Below are positions 1 through 8,524 of a DNA stretch of 28,784 bases, piece by piece. The position numbers and the translations under genes were made by a program. Where the stretch lies: positions 1 through 28,784 of the forward strand of contig CAJUFJ010000048.1 of assembly GCA_910585815.1 (NCBI GenBank), given 5' to 3'. This DNA is from an uncultured Oscillospiraceae bacterium. Lineage in GTDB: Bacteria; Bacillota; Clostridia; Oscillospirales; Oscillospiraceae. The notes under the pieces were generated by a model, which saw only the letters and a list, made by a program, of their open reading frames with translations, had not been told where the DNA came from and ran no database searches. Each line of letters opens with the position of its first letter. Positions within the stretch are counted from its first letter, which is position 1.

Positions 1-889
1 GCAGTTCTTCCATCACGACTTTTGCCTTCTCCCAGGCAGCTTTCTTGCTCTCCTGGGCATGGATCGCCTTGAGCATCTTCGCCACCAGCTTTACCTTGGA
101 ACGAGGCGTTACAGAGAACACGTTGCGGTAAAAGTGGACAGTGCAGCGCTGGTATTTGGCTTCCGGGAACACTTCTCCCACAGCCTCCAGCATACCAAGA
201 CACTTGTCCCCAACCACCAGTCTGACGCCGTCCAAGCCGCGGCCACGCAGCCACTGGAAGAAGCTGACCCAGCTGGCCTTATCCTCCTTCATCCCCTCGG
301 CGGCGCCCAAAACTTCACGGTATCCGTCCTCATTTACCGCAATCGCCACCAGTATCGCCACATTTTCATACTCTCCGCCCCAGTTCCGCCGCAGATAGAT
401 TCCGTCCACATAGACGTAGGGATATCTGCCGCCCTGCAAGGGCCGGTTCCGCCAAGCCTCAATGTGAACATAGGCTTTCTTGTTCAACTCACTGATGGTG
501 GCTGGTGATACTTTACTGCCCCACAGAGCCTCGGTGATGTCCTCCACACGCCGCACCGATACACCGGCCAGGTACATCTCTATGAGCGCTTCCTCCACAC
601 TGCTTTCCCGGCGGCGGTATCGCTCGATGATGGCTGTCTCAAAAGAGATTCCCTTGAGTTTGGGCACCTTCAGGCTGACATCCCCAGAAGTCGTGGTAAG
701 ATTACGGCTGTAATGTCCGCTGCGGTATCCCTGCCGCTGCTCATTGCGCTCGTACCGCGCCGCCTGCGTCAGCTTCTCTGCCTCCGCCTCCAGCAGTTCG
801 TTGAGCGTTTCCTCCACGCTGCCTCGCACAAGTTCCTTTAGCTCACCCTTGATTACTTCCTCATTTAGCTGTACAATTTTTTCAGACAT
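1..889 (-). CDS. IS256-family (mutator-type) transposase, C-terminus cut by window edge
   Basis: An uninterrupted frame of 296 codons runs from the ATG at 889 to the window edge. The protein begins MSEKIVQLNEEV. It carries the IS256/MULE DDE core: first Asp at about 162 in YVDGIYLR, second Asp at about 228 in VVGDKCLGM, and the C-x2-H signature at Cys249/His252 in CTVHFYRN. The last catalytic Glu would lie beyond the edge. IS256 transposases are usually about 400 residues, so roughly three quarters is present, with no stop or frameshift in that part. It would cut and integrate its own element by a DDE reaction. The upstream ribosome site (AAAGGAG, read on the - strand) is good. The visible part looks intact, unlike the recombinase relics beside it. 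Confidence 0.92.
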   Translation of the reverse strand, partial: MSEKIVQLNEEVIKGELKELVRGSVEETLNELLEAEAEKLTQAARYERNEQRQGYRSGHYSRNLTTTSGDVSLKVPKLKGISFETAIIERYRRRESSVEEALIEMYLAGVSVRRVEDITEALWGSKVSPATISELNKKAYVHIEAWRNRPLQGGRYPYVYVDGIYLRRNWGGEYENVAILVAIAVNEDGYREVLGAAEGMKEDKASWVSFFQWLRGRGLDGVRLVVGDKCLGMLEAVGEVFPEAKYQRCTVHFYRNVFSVTPRSKVKLVAKMLKAIHAQESKKAAWEKAKVVMEEL

Positions 890-1001
890 GGTTTGCTCTC
901 TCCTTTCAGAATGGTGTGTCGCTACTTCATTCTACCAGAGCGCTGCAAACTATGTCTCTTTTCCTTTTTGCGAAACTTATTCTACCTTTACAACAGCGCC
1001 G
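1..1001 (-). mobile_element. IS256-family insertion sequence, partial (left end outside window)
   Basis: The region is the transposase gene read on the - strand plus about 110 bases upstream of it. Right of this point the reading frame of a serine recombinase relic begins, so the IS appears to sit inside, or against, that older element. The right boundary is approximate: I place it just before a 13-bp inverted repeat at 1002-1034, but the terminal repeat and target duplication cannot be proven because the left end is missing. Confidence 0.6.
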
Positions 1002-1034
1002 ACGCAACTACCACTGACTGTGTGGTAGTTGCGT
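1002..1034. repeat. 13-bp perfect inverted repeat at the IS/recombinase junction
   Basis: ACGCAACTACCAC at 1002-1014 is followed by a 7-base spacer and its exact reverse complement at 1022-1034. It lies where the IS upstream region meets the recombinase reading frame. It could be part of an IS end, a hairpin left by an insertion, or a recombination site. The sequence alone does not decide. Confidence 0.6.
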
Positions 1035-1785
1035 TGAAAAACCTGATGAATCAGATGTATTCCAAGGATATTTCCCGAAAATCCGGCTCTGTTCTGCGTG
1101 AGAAGATCAAGCATGGAGAATTTATCGGCGGCTACGCTTCCTATGGCTATATCAAGGACCCGGAGGACAGGCACCGGATCATTGTTGCCCCGGAAGCCGC
1201 AGAAGTGGTCCGGTCAATCTTTCAAAAGAAGCTGGAGGGCGTAAGCAACGCAGCTATCGTTCGTTGGCTGAACAACTCCGGCATTTTGTCCCCCTGCTGC
1301 TACCGACATCAGAAGGGTATTCTGCTGGATGCCCTGTCCCAGTTGATTAACAAGGAAATTGAGCAGGCTGTGGACACTGTACAAATGGCAAAGCATCTCT
1401 TTGACGGAACAGAGGAATAGATCACAGCCAGGGCGGCGGAGCTGCGCCGGCTGAACTTGGAGCTTGAACGGACGGAGACTCGGAAGAAGGCTGTGATGCA
1501 GGATTTTCTGGCTGGAGAGCTGTCCTGCGATGCATATGAGGAGATAAAAACATGCTGTGTCAGAGAGAGTGAACGGCTGAAAGAACGTATTCTGACACTC
1601 CGTGGCGAGCAGCACCGCCAGTCTGAAACGCCGACTGTGGACAACTCCTGGCTGAAAACCTTCAGTGGGCTGCAACTTCCGGCCCGGTTGAACAGGAATC
1701 TGGCCTGTGCACCTATCCAGCGCATCACCATCTACGCAGAGAACAAAATTGATGTGATATTTAAATATCAGGATGAGCGGGAGCA
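1022..1785 (+). pseudogene. Large serine recombinase relic 1 (N-terminus lost, internal deletion, in-frame stop)
   Basis: In one frame the translation matches the recombinase domain of large serine recombinases: NLMNQMYSKDISRKSGSVLR followed by FIGGYASYGYIKDPEDRHRI, then the segment ending in WLNNSGILSPCCYRHQKG. The frame then jumps directly to the coiled-coil part (INKEIEQAVDT), so the zinc-ribbon region normally between them is deleted. An amber codon at 1418-1420 interrupts the frame, and coiled-coil homology continues after it in the same frame to a typical C-terminal IDVIFKYQDE. The catalytic resolvase domain is absent; the IS256 element lies where it should be. Such recombinases move conjugative or mobilisable elements. 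This copy cannot make a working enzyme. Confidence 0.85.
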
Positions 1786-1791
1786 TCTGCT

Positions 1792-2106
1792 TATCCGATT
1801 TACGGCTACCTCAAATCCCCGGAGGACAAGCGAACCTGGATTCCAGACCCGGAAGCGGCCCCGGTGGTGCAGCGAATGTTTAAGCTGTGTTCGGAAGGGT
1901 CCAGCCCAACTGAGATAACAAAGCTGCTGAACGGGGAAGGTGTTCCCACACCGGCCCAGCATAAGCGGGCGACAGGCTCCAAACGTCAGTTGTGGAACTC
2001 GGAACGCACAGATCATTTCTGGCGTGCAACTACGATCGGAGCAATCCTGCGGGATGAACGCTACACTGGCAAACTGGTAACATCAGCGAAACAGAATCAA
2101 GCCTGA
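1792..2106 (+). pseudogene. Large serine recombinase relic 2 (internal fragment)
   Basis: A second recombinase piece starts abruptly, in a different frame, within a few bases of the end of relic 1. It reads IYGYLKSPEDKRTWIPDPEA, then a segment with RMFKLCSEGSSPTEITKLLN and GVPTPAQHKR, and ends with AILRDERYTGKLVTSAKQNQ and a TGA. This is the recombinase domain only; the catalytic domain, zinc ribbon and coiled coil are missing. Its family position overlaps that of relic 1, so it comes from another copy, not the rest of the same gene. The join suggests a deletion between two tandem recombinase genes, as found in elements that carry several such genes. Confidence 0.8.
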
Positions 2107-2119
2107 AAATTTTGTAAGA

Positions 2120-2147
2120 TTGCTGGACATGCCCTCCAAATTATGCT
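2120..2147 (+). promoter_or_regulatory. Possible sigma-A promoter for the 2238-6725 operon
   Basis: TTGCTG at 2120-2125 and TATGCT at 2142-2147 are separated by 16 bases, about 90 bases upstream of the likely start of the carboxypeptidase gene. The -10 box is only moderately good. It begins just after the recombinase relic ends, so the promoter appears to belong to the resident chromosome. Confidence 0.35.
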
Positions 2148-2237
2148 ATGCTACAGAGGAAATCATTCTATTTTGTGGTTATGGAAGTGTATTTTGCTCA
2201 TGTTCCATACACCGTTCCGGAGGGGTGGACTGCTGAT

Positions 2238-3128
2238 ATGAAAAAGGGCAAGGCATCTTCCAGCCGCAGTAAAAAGCCCGTGAAAAAACAGCGTCTGCTG
2301 CTGTGGCTGGCTGCGGCGGCCGTTCTGGTGTGTGCGGCCGTGGTTTGGCGGCATTTTAGTGTTCCACAGATCGAACTGCCCTACCTCACATCACGTTATG
2401 TGGCGGTTATGGACGTTGACACCGGGCGCTTTGTATACAAGCAGGATATCGACACCCCCCGCTCTCCCGCCAGTCTGACCAAGCTGATGACCCTGTTTTT
2501 GGTCCTGGACGACCTGGAGAGCGGCGCCCTGAGCTGGGAAGACACCTTCACCGTCACCCCGGAGCAGGCCCACACCCAGGGCTCCAAATACGGCATGACC
2601 CCCGGGGAGGTGTTCACGGTCCGGCAGCTGGTGGCGGGCACTGTGCTGTCCAGCGGCTGCGACTGTGTGCAGTGCCTGGTGCTGATGTGCGCCCGGGATG
2701 AGCTGGATTTTGTGGCCCGGATGAACGAGAAGGCGAAGGAGCTGGGCATGAAGGGCTCTAACTTCGCCAACGCCACCGGCATCGACGCATCGGGCCACTA
2801 CATGACGGCCCGTGATATCGCGGTGCTGTCCCGGGAACTGATTCGGGCCCACCCGGAGCTGCTGGACTTCACCAGCGTGTCTAAGCTGACGGTGGGGGAC
2901 CGGGAGTTTAAAAACATGCACCGCCTGGTGGGCCGGGACGAGCGGGTGGTGGGCCTGAAGACGGGCACCACCCTCATCGGCGGCTACAATCTGGTGACTC
3001 TGGCCCGGGAGGACGGGCAGGAATATATAATCGTCCTGCTGGACAGCAACAACGACAACAGCCGTTTTTCCGAGTCCAAGACCGTGGTGGACGTGCTGTT
3101 TGGGGAGGGGCAGAATGGCCAAAAGTAG
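2238..3128 (+). CDS. S11-family serine-type D-Ala-D-Ala carboxypeptidase-like protein with altered SxN motif
   Basis: With the start at 2238 (GGAGGGG 12 bases upstream) the protein has 296 residues. It has a Lys/Arg-rich cytoplasmic tail (1-20), one transmembrane helix (about 20-37) and an external peptidase S11 domain. Known family roles are trimming the terminal D-Ala from peptidoglycan stem peptides. Motif 1 is SLTK (Ser79, Lys82) and motif 3 is KTG (241-243). Motif 2, normally SxN, reads S-G-C-D at 139-142, so the usual Asn is Cys. The C-terminal domain of DacA/PBP5 is absent and the membrane anchor is N-terminal. Its last 14 bases overlap the next gene, so the two are probably translated together. 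An upstream in-frame ATG at 2148 exists but would add 30 residues of non-signal-like sequence. Activity is uncertain because of motif 2. Confidence 0.85.
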   Translation: MKKGKASSSRSKKPVKKQRLLLWLAAAAVLVCAAVVWRHFSVPQIELPYLTSRYVAVMDVDTGRFVYKQDIDTPRSPASLTKLMTLFLVLDDLESGALSWEDTFTVTPEQAHTQGSKYGMTPGEVFTVRQLVAGTVLSSGCDCVQCLVLMCARDELDFVARMNEKAKELGMKGSNFANATGIDASGHYMTARDIAVLSRELIRAHPELLDFTSVSKLTVGDREFKNMHRLVGRDERVVGLKTGTTLIGGYNLVTLAREDGQEYIIVLLDSNNDNSRFSESKTVVDVLFGEGQNGQK

Positions 3129-4821
3129 CAGGCGGCGGCAGGACCTTCCGGTGGAGCGGCCCAGGACCAACACGCCGCTGCTCTTTCTGATGCTGCTCCT
3201 CGTCCCGCTGTTTGGAGGGTACTACAATTTTTCCGTTCTGGCGTGGGGCGCGGCGCTGCTCCTGCTGCTGGGCTGGACGGTCCACAGCGCGGGGACCCTC
3301 CGCCTGCCGGTGGGGGTGGAGGCCTGGTGCCTGTATGGTCTGTGCGCCTGCCATCTGCTCACCGTCCCCTTTGGGGTGAGCTGGGGCATGGCCTTTACCG
3401 GATTTCTGCGCACCGCGGTCTGGGCCCTGTTTTTCATCTATGCCGCCTCCTACTCCCAGGAGGAGCGGCGGCAGATTCTGGACGCCGTCGCCTATGAGGG
3501 CGCCATCCTGTCCCTGCTGGCCACGGCGGCCTTTCTGTATGACAGTGCGGCGGGGGTGGCCAGCCGGAACGGGCGGATCGACGGACTGTTTCAATACGCC
3601 AACACCTGGGCCCTGTTTCAGTTGATCTGCCTGATTCTGCTGCTTCTGAAGGACCGGCGCCGCAGCATCGACTGGGCGGCGATGGCCGTGCTGGTGTGCG
3701 GCATCTATCTGTCCGGTTCCCGGGGCATTTTTTTGCTGTTTCTGTTCATGGCCCTGGGCTGGGGCGGATGGTCCGCCCTGAGGGAGAAAAAAATCCTGCC
3801 GGTGGCCCTGGGCGCCTTGGGCGTTATAGCGATTGGAGCCCTGGCGGTGGTGTTCAGCGGGGGACTGGTGCTGGACCGGCTGCGGGCCATCACTTTGACC
3901 TCCTCCAGCCTCAATGGACGGCTTCTGTATGACCTGGACGGCCTGCAAATGCTGCTGCGCCACCCTCTGGGGGTGGGCCGGGGGGGCTACCTCTACATCC
4001 AGCCCCTGGAGCAGACGGGGGTCTATACCCTGCGTTCCATCCACAACGAGTACCTCCAGGCCGCGCTGGACGGCGGGGTGCTGGCCGGGCTGCTCCTGGC
4101 GGGGCTGATGGCCGCCCTCCTGTTCCGGAAGGGGGCTCCCCTGCGGGAGCGGGCGGTGGTCTTTGCCATTGCCGCCCACTGCCTGATCGACTTTGACCTG
4201 CACTTTACCGCCGTGGTGTTTCTGCTGCTGCTGTGCGGCTCCGGGGGGAAGTGCCGGCAGATTTCGCTGCCCCGCCGCCCGGTCCTCATCGCCGGGACGG
4301 CACTGGCCCTGATGTTTGGATATTTTGCCGCAGCGTATTACATGGATTTTACCGGGCGGGCCAAGGCCGCCTATACCATGTTCCCCGCCGACCTCTCCCT
4401 GGCGGAGAACTATTTACAGACCTTTTCCACCGTGGAGCAGGCTGAGCCGACAGCGGACCGGATCATCCAGATGTCGCCCCTGTCCATGGTGGCCTGGGAC
4501 TGCAAATTCGGCGCGGCGGCCCGCCGGGCCGACCTGCCTGCCATGGTGGAGGCAAAGTACAACTATCTGCGGCTGAGCCGCTACCGGGGCGAGGTGTATG
4601 AGGAATTCACCGCGCTGCTGGAAAATGCCTGTGCGCAGGGTTCCCAAGGGGAACTTTCCAGATATCTTACCGTAACAGAGAATGTGATACAGCAACTGGA
4701 GGAGGTGAACCGTACAACCAGTCCCCTGGCATATCGCATCGTGGACAAGCCTCAATTGGACTTTAGCGGAGAGGTACTGGAGCGCTTACATCAAACAAAA
4801 GAGAGGTTACAAGATCCATGA
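3115..4821 (+). CDS. O-antigen ligase / Wzy-type polytopic membrane protein
   Basis: The protein has 568 residues from the ATG at 3115, preceded by GGGGAGGGG. About ten hydrophobic segments fill roughly residues 20-420, followed by a soluble tail of about 150 residues. The large loop with RSIHNEYLQAALDGGVLAGL is the typical O-antigen ligase/Wzy_C signature (HNEYL motif), and DFDLHF follows in the next membrane part. Members join or polymerise lipid-linked glycans, or transfer them onto acceptors, at the outer face of the membrane. In Gram-positives they are linked to capsule, teichoic-like polymers or glycoprotein assembly. No glycosyltransferase genes lie nearby, so the substrate is unknown. 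The start overlaps the carboxypeptidase gene and the stop overlaps the next start (ATGA), so this is the middle gene of a coupled three-gene operon. Confidence 0.82.
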   Translation: MAKSSRRRQDLPVERPRTNTPLLFLMLLLVPLFGGYYNFSVLAWGAALLLLLGWTVHSAGTLRLPVGVEAWCLYGLCACHLLTVPFGVSWGMAFTGFLRTAVWALFFIYAASYSQEERRQILDAVAYEGAILSLLATAAFLYDSAAGVASRNGRIDGLFQYANTWALFQLICLILLLLKDRRRSIDWAAMAVLVCGIYLSGSRGIFLLFLFMALGWGGWSALREKKILPVALGALGVIAIGALAVVFSGGLVLDRLRAITLTSSSLNGRLLYDLDGLQMLLRHPLGVGRGGYLYIQPLEQTGVYTLRSIHNEYLQAALDGGVLAGLLLAGLMAALLFRKGAPLRERAVVFAIAAHCLIDFDLHFTAVVFLLLLCGSGGKCRQISLPRRPVLIAGTALALMFGYFAAAYYMDFTGRAKAAYTMFPADLSLAENYLQTFSTVEQAEPTADRIIQMSPLSMVAWDCKFGAAARRADLPAMVEAKYNYLRLSRYRGEVYEEFTALLENACAQGSQGELSRYLTVTENVIQQLEEVNRTTSPLAYRIVDKPQLDFSGEVLERLHQTKERLQDP

Positions 4822-6725
4822 AACTGAATCGCAAATTTTTTGCCGTTCTGCTGGCCATGTGCATGATGCTCGGCACGGTGCTGCCCATCTCGGCGGCCGA
4901 GCTCAAGGCCGCTTACGGCGAGGCCAGCTACTACGACATCGCTGTGACCAGCTACTCCCGCATGCTGCTGTTCCAGAACGGCGTGGTGGCCGCGGCCGAC
5001 TCCAGCAAGCAGTATGGCCTCATTGACGCCACCGGCAAGGTGGTCGTGCCCTTCCAGTACGCCGGCATGTGGGCCCTGGGCGGAGGAATGTTCAAGGTCA
5101 GCGACACAGTTGACGGCTACGGCGGCAACAGCGGCATCATCGACTCCACCGGCAAGGCTGTGGTGGCCATGGGCCGCCACTCCATCGGCTACAACAACCA
5201 GATCATCGAGATCGACGGCGAGTACTTCACCACCGACATGAAGCCCTCCACCAGCGATGCCTTCTACGGCTGGTCCTCTGACAACGGCAGCGACGATAAC
5301 ACCCCCCAGTACAGCTTTGCCAATCAGTACGACGACATCTGGGAGGACTACCGGGGCAGCAGCATCCTGCATGTGTCCAAGGACGGCAAGCAGGGCGCAG
5401 TGGATACCAACGGCAAGGTGCTGGTTCCCCTGGGCGACTATGAGGTCAACGGCATGAATCAGAACGGCTATATCTCCGCTTACAGCCATAGCAGCGGCAC
5501 CACCCAGGTGTTCAAGAACGGCTCCCTGGTGAAGACCTTCGACAAGGAAGTGGCTACCGAGGTCTACTACCGCGACCTGGCCTTCCGGGACGGCGAAAGC
5601 GAAAAGGTGGGCATGATGGACATTAACGGCAAGGTCATCATCCCCGCCAACTACGAAAGCATCAACGGCGACAACAACGGCAACCTGCTCACCGTCAACG
5701 AGGGCGAGGACTGGAGCTACACCTACGGCCTGTACTCCTACGACGGCAAGGTCATCTTCAAAGACGGCTATGAGCAGCTGAACTACCTGAAGGACAACAA
5801 GTATAAGCTCTACGACGGCACCCACTACGGTGTCACCGCCCTGAACGGGACCGCTGTGATCCCCATGAAGTATGTGGATATGCGCCTGCACACCATGGAC
5901 TTTATCGAGCTGTACGACGGCAAGAACTACAGCATTGTGGACCTGAGCAACCAGACCATCGTCCCCGCCACCACCGAGAGGATTCAGCTGTTCCACTCCA
6001 TCCCCGGCAATCCCCTGTCCAAGGATCTCGGTGATGCCATGTGGATGGCCGCCTCCTACGACGGCTACAAGGAGAGCGAGCTCCCCTTCTGCTACAAGCT
6101 GGCTGACGGCAGCTATGCCACCGTCTATGCCGACTACAATACCGGCAAGGTGACCGGAACCCTGGCCAACCGGGCTTCTCTGCCCAATGCCGACGGCATC
6201 TTTGTCTATCAGGCCACCAACGGACTGTTTGGCTTCGGCAATCTGAACGGCGATTCCCAGCCCGAGGTCCCCGACCAGCCCACGCCTCCCGCCCAGAATG
6301 CCGCCGCCAATCCCACTAACGACAGCCTGACCGCAGACGGCGAACTCCAGAGCCCCACCGTCTACAAGATCAACGGCAGCAACTACTTCAAGATTCGCGA
6401 CCTGGCCGCCATTCTCAACGGCACGTCCAAGCAGTTCTCGGTGGGCTATGACGCCGCCCTGAACTCCGTTACCGCCACCACCGGCGAGGGCTACGAGAAG
6501 CAGGAAGGCGACCTGGCCGGCGCCCCCGAAGGCGGCGAGAAGACCGCAGTCATCAGCAACGACTCCATCTACATCGACGGCGAGAAGGTAGAGGCCGAGG
6601 TCTACAAGATCGACGGCAATAACTACTTCAAGCTCCGCGACCTGGGCAAGGCCCTGGACTTCTATGTGGGCTGGACCGCTGAGCGCGGTGTGTACATCGA
6701 GACCGCCGAGCCCTACGCTGAGTAA
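4818..6725 (+). CDS. Secreted WG-repeat protein with C-terminal stalk (copper amine oxidase N-like) domain
   Basis: The 635-residue product starts with a clear signal peptide (MKLNRKFFAVLLAMCMMLG, cleavage near ISAA-E at about 27). Residues about 60-430 hold around seven WG-like repeats of the form YGLID..GKVVVP..Y, for example GLIDATGKVVVP, GMMDINGKVIIP and GVTALNGTAVIP. A Pro-rich linker near 485-500 leads to a domain with two similar units, YKINGSNYFKIRDLAAIL and YKIDGNNYFKLRDLGKAL, typical of the copper amine oxidase N-terminal-like or stalk domain common on Bacillota surfaces. Repeats of this kind form beta-propeller-like scaffolds. No enzyme motif is seen. The ATG overlaps the previous stop by 4 bases, so it is co-translated with the ligase-like protein. 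It may be a ligand or acceptor at the cell surface; that is inference. Confidence 0.85.
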   Translation: MKLNRKFFAVLLAMCMMLGTVLPISAAELKAAYGEASYYDIAVTSYSRMLLFQNGVVAAADSSKQYGLIDATGKVVVPFQYAGMWALGGGMFKVSDTVDGYGGNSGIIDSTGKAVVAMGRHSIGYNNQIIEIDGEYFTTDMKPSTSDAFYGWSSDNGSDDNTPQYSFANQYDDIWEDYRGSSILHVSKDGKQGAVDTNGKVLVPLGDYEVNGMNQNGYISAYSHSSGTTQVFKNGSLVKTFDKEVATEVYYRDLAFRDGESEKVGMMDINGKVIIPANYESINGDNNGNLLTVNEGEDWSYTYGLYSYDGKVIFKDGYEQLNYLKDNKYKLYDGTHYGVTALNGTAVIPMKYVDMRLHTMDFIELYDGKNYSIVDLSNQTIVPATTERIQLFHSIPGNPLSKDLGDAMWMAASYDGYKESELPFCYKLADGSYATVYADYNTGKVTGTLANRASLPNADGIFVYQATNGLFGFGNLNGDSQPEVPDQPTPPAQNAAANPTNDSLTADGELQSPTVYKINGSNYFKIRDLAAILNGTSKQFSVGYDAALNSVTATTGEGYEKQEGDLAGAPEGGEKTAVISNDSIYIDGEKVEAEVYKIDGNNYFKLRDLGKALDFYVGWTAERGVYIETAEPYAE

Positions 6726-6760
6726 TTTTTCGCATCACCAGTCAATTATATCAAGTGACG

Positions 6761-6795
6761 CAAAACGTCCACCGGCAGCGCCGGTGGACGTTTTG
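6761..6795. terminator. Bidirectional intrinsic terminator
   Basis: A perfect 16-bp stem (6761-6776 with 6780-6795) with a 3-base loop has CAAAA at its left foot and TTTTG at its right foot. It can end both the + strand envelope operon and the - strand gene that stops at 6848. Confidence 0.85.
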
Positions 6796-6847
6796 TATCC
6801 GGTAAATATGGTGTGACGGCGGGACATATCGCAGTGCCGCACCGCCG

Positions 6848-7531
6848 CTATCCGTTGTGGGGCTCCCTGTTCAGCCTGTCATAGAGGTCTTCCGCGTTTT
6901 CTCTGAGATACCTGTACTCCGATTGTTTCGCCAACGCTAAATAGTGGGGGAGCTTTGGGGAATGAATTTGAAACAGGACATGGAGCACCATGATTTTTTG
7001 ATACTCGTCATATTCGTATTTCTTCCGCTCCCAGAAGTCAACTGCGTACCGCTCCGCCTGTTCGGGGTAGATTTCAGCCAGTGCCTGGAGCGCCATGCGG
7101 TCTGTGTATTCGTCATCGGTCTTGAAGAAGTCGTATATGATCTCCTTAAAATCGTTAAAACCGTCGTGGTCCTTGCAGTTGGGCAGATGCTTCGCGAACT
7201 GCCATTTCGCGGCGATATAGCCTGTTTGCAGGCAGCGCCGGCACAGCAGAGCGAACCATTCGCTGTGCTCCTCCAATTCGTCCACAAAGTTTTCGCCCTC
7301 GTTGTCCCGGGCGGCCACAAACAATAGGTCGTCTATCATCTGCTCGGTGGCTTCCTCGGCAGCCAGATTGCGGATGATGGTCATGGAACAGTCGTACATA
7401 TCAAAGAATTCGTCGCAAAAGCACCACTCCCCATTGTCGTCTTCCTCAGAAAATGCGGGGAAGTTTTCTTTTGTCCACGCTTTGAAGCGGTTCACCTTTG
7501 TGTGTAGAGCTTCCTCATAGTTTTCTGCCAT
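6848..7531 (-). CDS. Conserved-looking hypothetical protein, acidic, helical
   Basis: The likely start is the ATG at 7531 (MAENYEEALHTKVN), because AAGGTGG lies 5 bases upstream; a longer frame begins at 7564 but has no such site. The 227-residue product has no signal peptide or membrane segment. It is rich in Trp, Tyr, Asp and Glu and is predicted by eye to be mostly alpha-helical (for example DEYTDRMALQALAEIYPEQA), which recalls HEAT-like or tetratricopeptide-like solenoids and some toxin-immunity proteins. I do not recognise a family. It is flanked by the operon terminator on one side and ispE on the other, reads away from ispE's promoter side, and its lower GC content suggests an accessory origin. 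Confidence 0.7.
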   Translation of the reverse strand: MAENYEEALHTKVNRFKAWTKENFPAFSEEDDNGEWCFCDEFFDMYDCSMTIIRNLAAEEATEQMIDDLLFVAARDNEGENFVDELEEHSEWFALLCRRCLQTGYIAAKWQFAKHLPNCKDHDGFNDFKEIIYDFFKTDDEYTDRMALQALAEIYPEQAERYAVDFWERKKYEYDEYQKIMVLHVLFQIHSPKLPHYLALAKQSEYRYLRENAEDLYDRLNREPHNG

Positions 7532-7591
7532 ATCTGCCACCTTACAGCTTAGAAATAGATACAATATTCAGACTTGACGGCGCGCCGCTGT

Positions 7592-8488
7592 TTATACCGT
7601 CTGCGTCAAAAATACTTCGCCGCCGAAGTCGGCCAGCCGCTCCTGGGCCTCCTGGGCCAGGGCCTTGTCGTCAAACAGTCCGAAGGCCGTGGGGCCGGTG
7701 CCGCTCATGCTGGCCCCCAGGGCCCCGCACTGGATGAGGGCGTTTTTGATGTCGTTCACCCGAGCCCGCTGGCGCTCGGGAAGGGCGTCCTCAAAGACGT
7801 TATACATCCGCCGGGCCGCCCCGTGGAGGTCCCCCGCTTCCAGGGCGGCGATGGCCCCCTGGGTGTCGGGCCGGCAGCGCAGACGGACGCTGTCGATTTT
7901 GGCAAACAGAGCGGGGGTGGAGATGGAGAACTCCGGCTTGCACAGCACCACCCAGCACTTGGGCAGGGGGGGCAGGGGGGTAAGGACCTCCCCCCGTCCC
8001 TCGGCCAGGGCGGTGCCGCCCATGACGCAGTAGGGCACGTCGGAGCCCACCAGCGCCCCGATACTGGCGACCACCTCTGGGGACAGGCAGGTGTCCTCCA
8101 TCAGGTTCAGCGCCCGGAGGACAGCGGCGGCGTCGCTGCTCCCGCCCGCCAGTCCGGCGCAGACAGGGATGTGTTTTTCGATGGTGATGTCCAGCCCGTT
8201 GAAGATGAAGCTGCGCTTTAAGTCCTCCATATCCCACTTGCCCGGCTCCTGAACGACCCCACACTCATACCAGCGCAGGGCGGCCTGAGCAGCCAGGTTC
8301 TTCTCGTTGTTGGGCAGGAAGTGGAGGTTGGTGCTCACCCGAAGTTCCTTTGTATCGTTGTAGTTTAGCTCCAGGACGTCGGCCAGCTCCACCGACTGCA
8401 TAATCATCCGCAGGTCGTGGTAGCCGTCGGGACGCTTGCCCAGCACGTCCAGGGTCAGATTCAGTTTGGCGTGGGCCAGAATTTCCAC
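7592..8488 (-). CDS. ispE: 4-diphosphocytidyl-2-C-methyl-D-erythritol kinase
   Basis: This GHMP-family kinase phosphorylates the 2-hydroxyl of CDP-methylerythritol in the MEP route to isoprenoid precursors, in the cytoplasm. The 298-residue length fits. The substrate Lys is in AHAKLNLTLDV (Lys8). The glycine-rich ATP loop PVCAGLAGGSSDAAA lies at 108-122, and the catalytic Asp is in GSDVPYC (Asp150). The C-terminal ALGASMSGTGPTAFGL is the third GHMP motif. The start is GTG at 8488 with GGGGGGAG just upstream; an ATG is not available nearby. It is the last gene of a - strand run after the DUF1015 gene, with a 36-base gap. No clear terminator follows. Confidence 0.96.
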   Translation of the reverse strand: MEILAHAKLNLTLDVLGKRPDGYHDLRMIMQSVELADVLELNYNDTKELRVSTNLHFLPNNEKNLAAQAALRWYECGVVQEPGKWDMEDLKRSFIFNGLDITIEKHIPVCAGLAGGSSDAAAVLRALNLMEDTCLSPEVVASIGALVGSDVPYCVMGGTALAEGRGEVLTPLPPLPKCWVVLCKPEFSISTPALFAKIDSVRLRCRPDTQGAIAALEAGDLHGAARRMYNVFEDALPERQRARVNDIKNALIQCGALGASMSGTGPTAFGLFDDKALAQEAQERLADFGGEVFLTQTV

Positions 8489-8524
8489 AACGGCTCCCCC
8501 CTGTAAAACAATCTCATACGCTGC

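Noticed and set aside
2148..2237. Upstream ATG at 2148 for the carboxypeptidase-like gene
   Set aside because: The added 30 residues do not look like a signal or cytoplasmic tail and overlap the -10 box of the likely promoter; the ATG at 2238 has GGAGGGG.
4791..5996. 401-codon open frame on the - strand opposite the WG-repeat gene
   Set aside because: Its Val/Ala/Asp/His/Gly-rich, repetitive translation mirrors the repeats on the + strand; there is no start context or domain.
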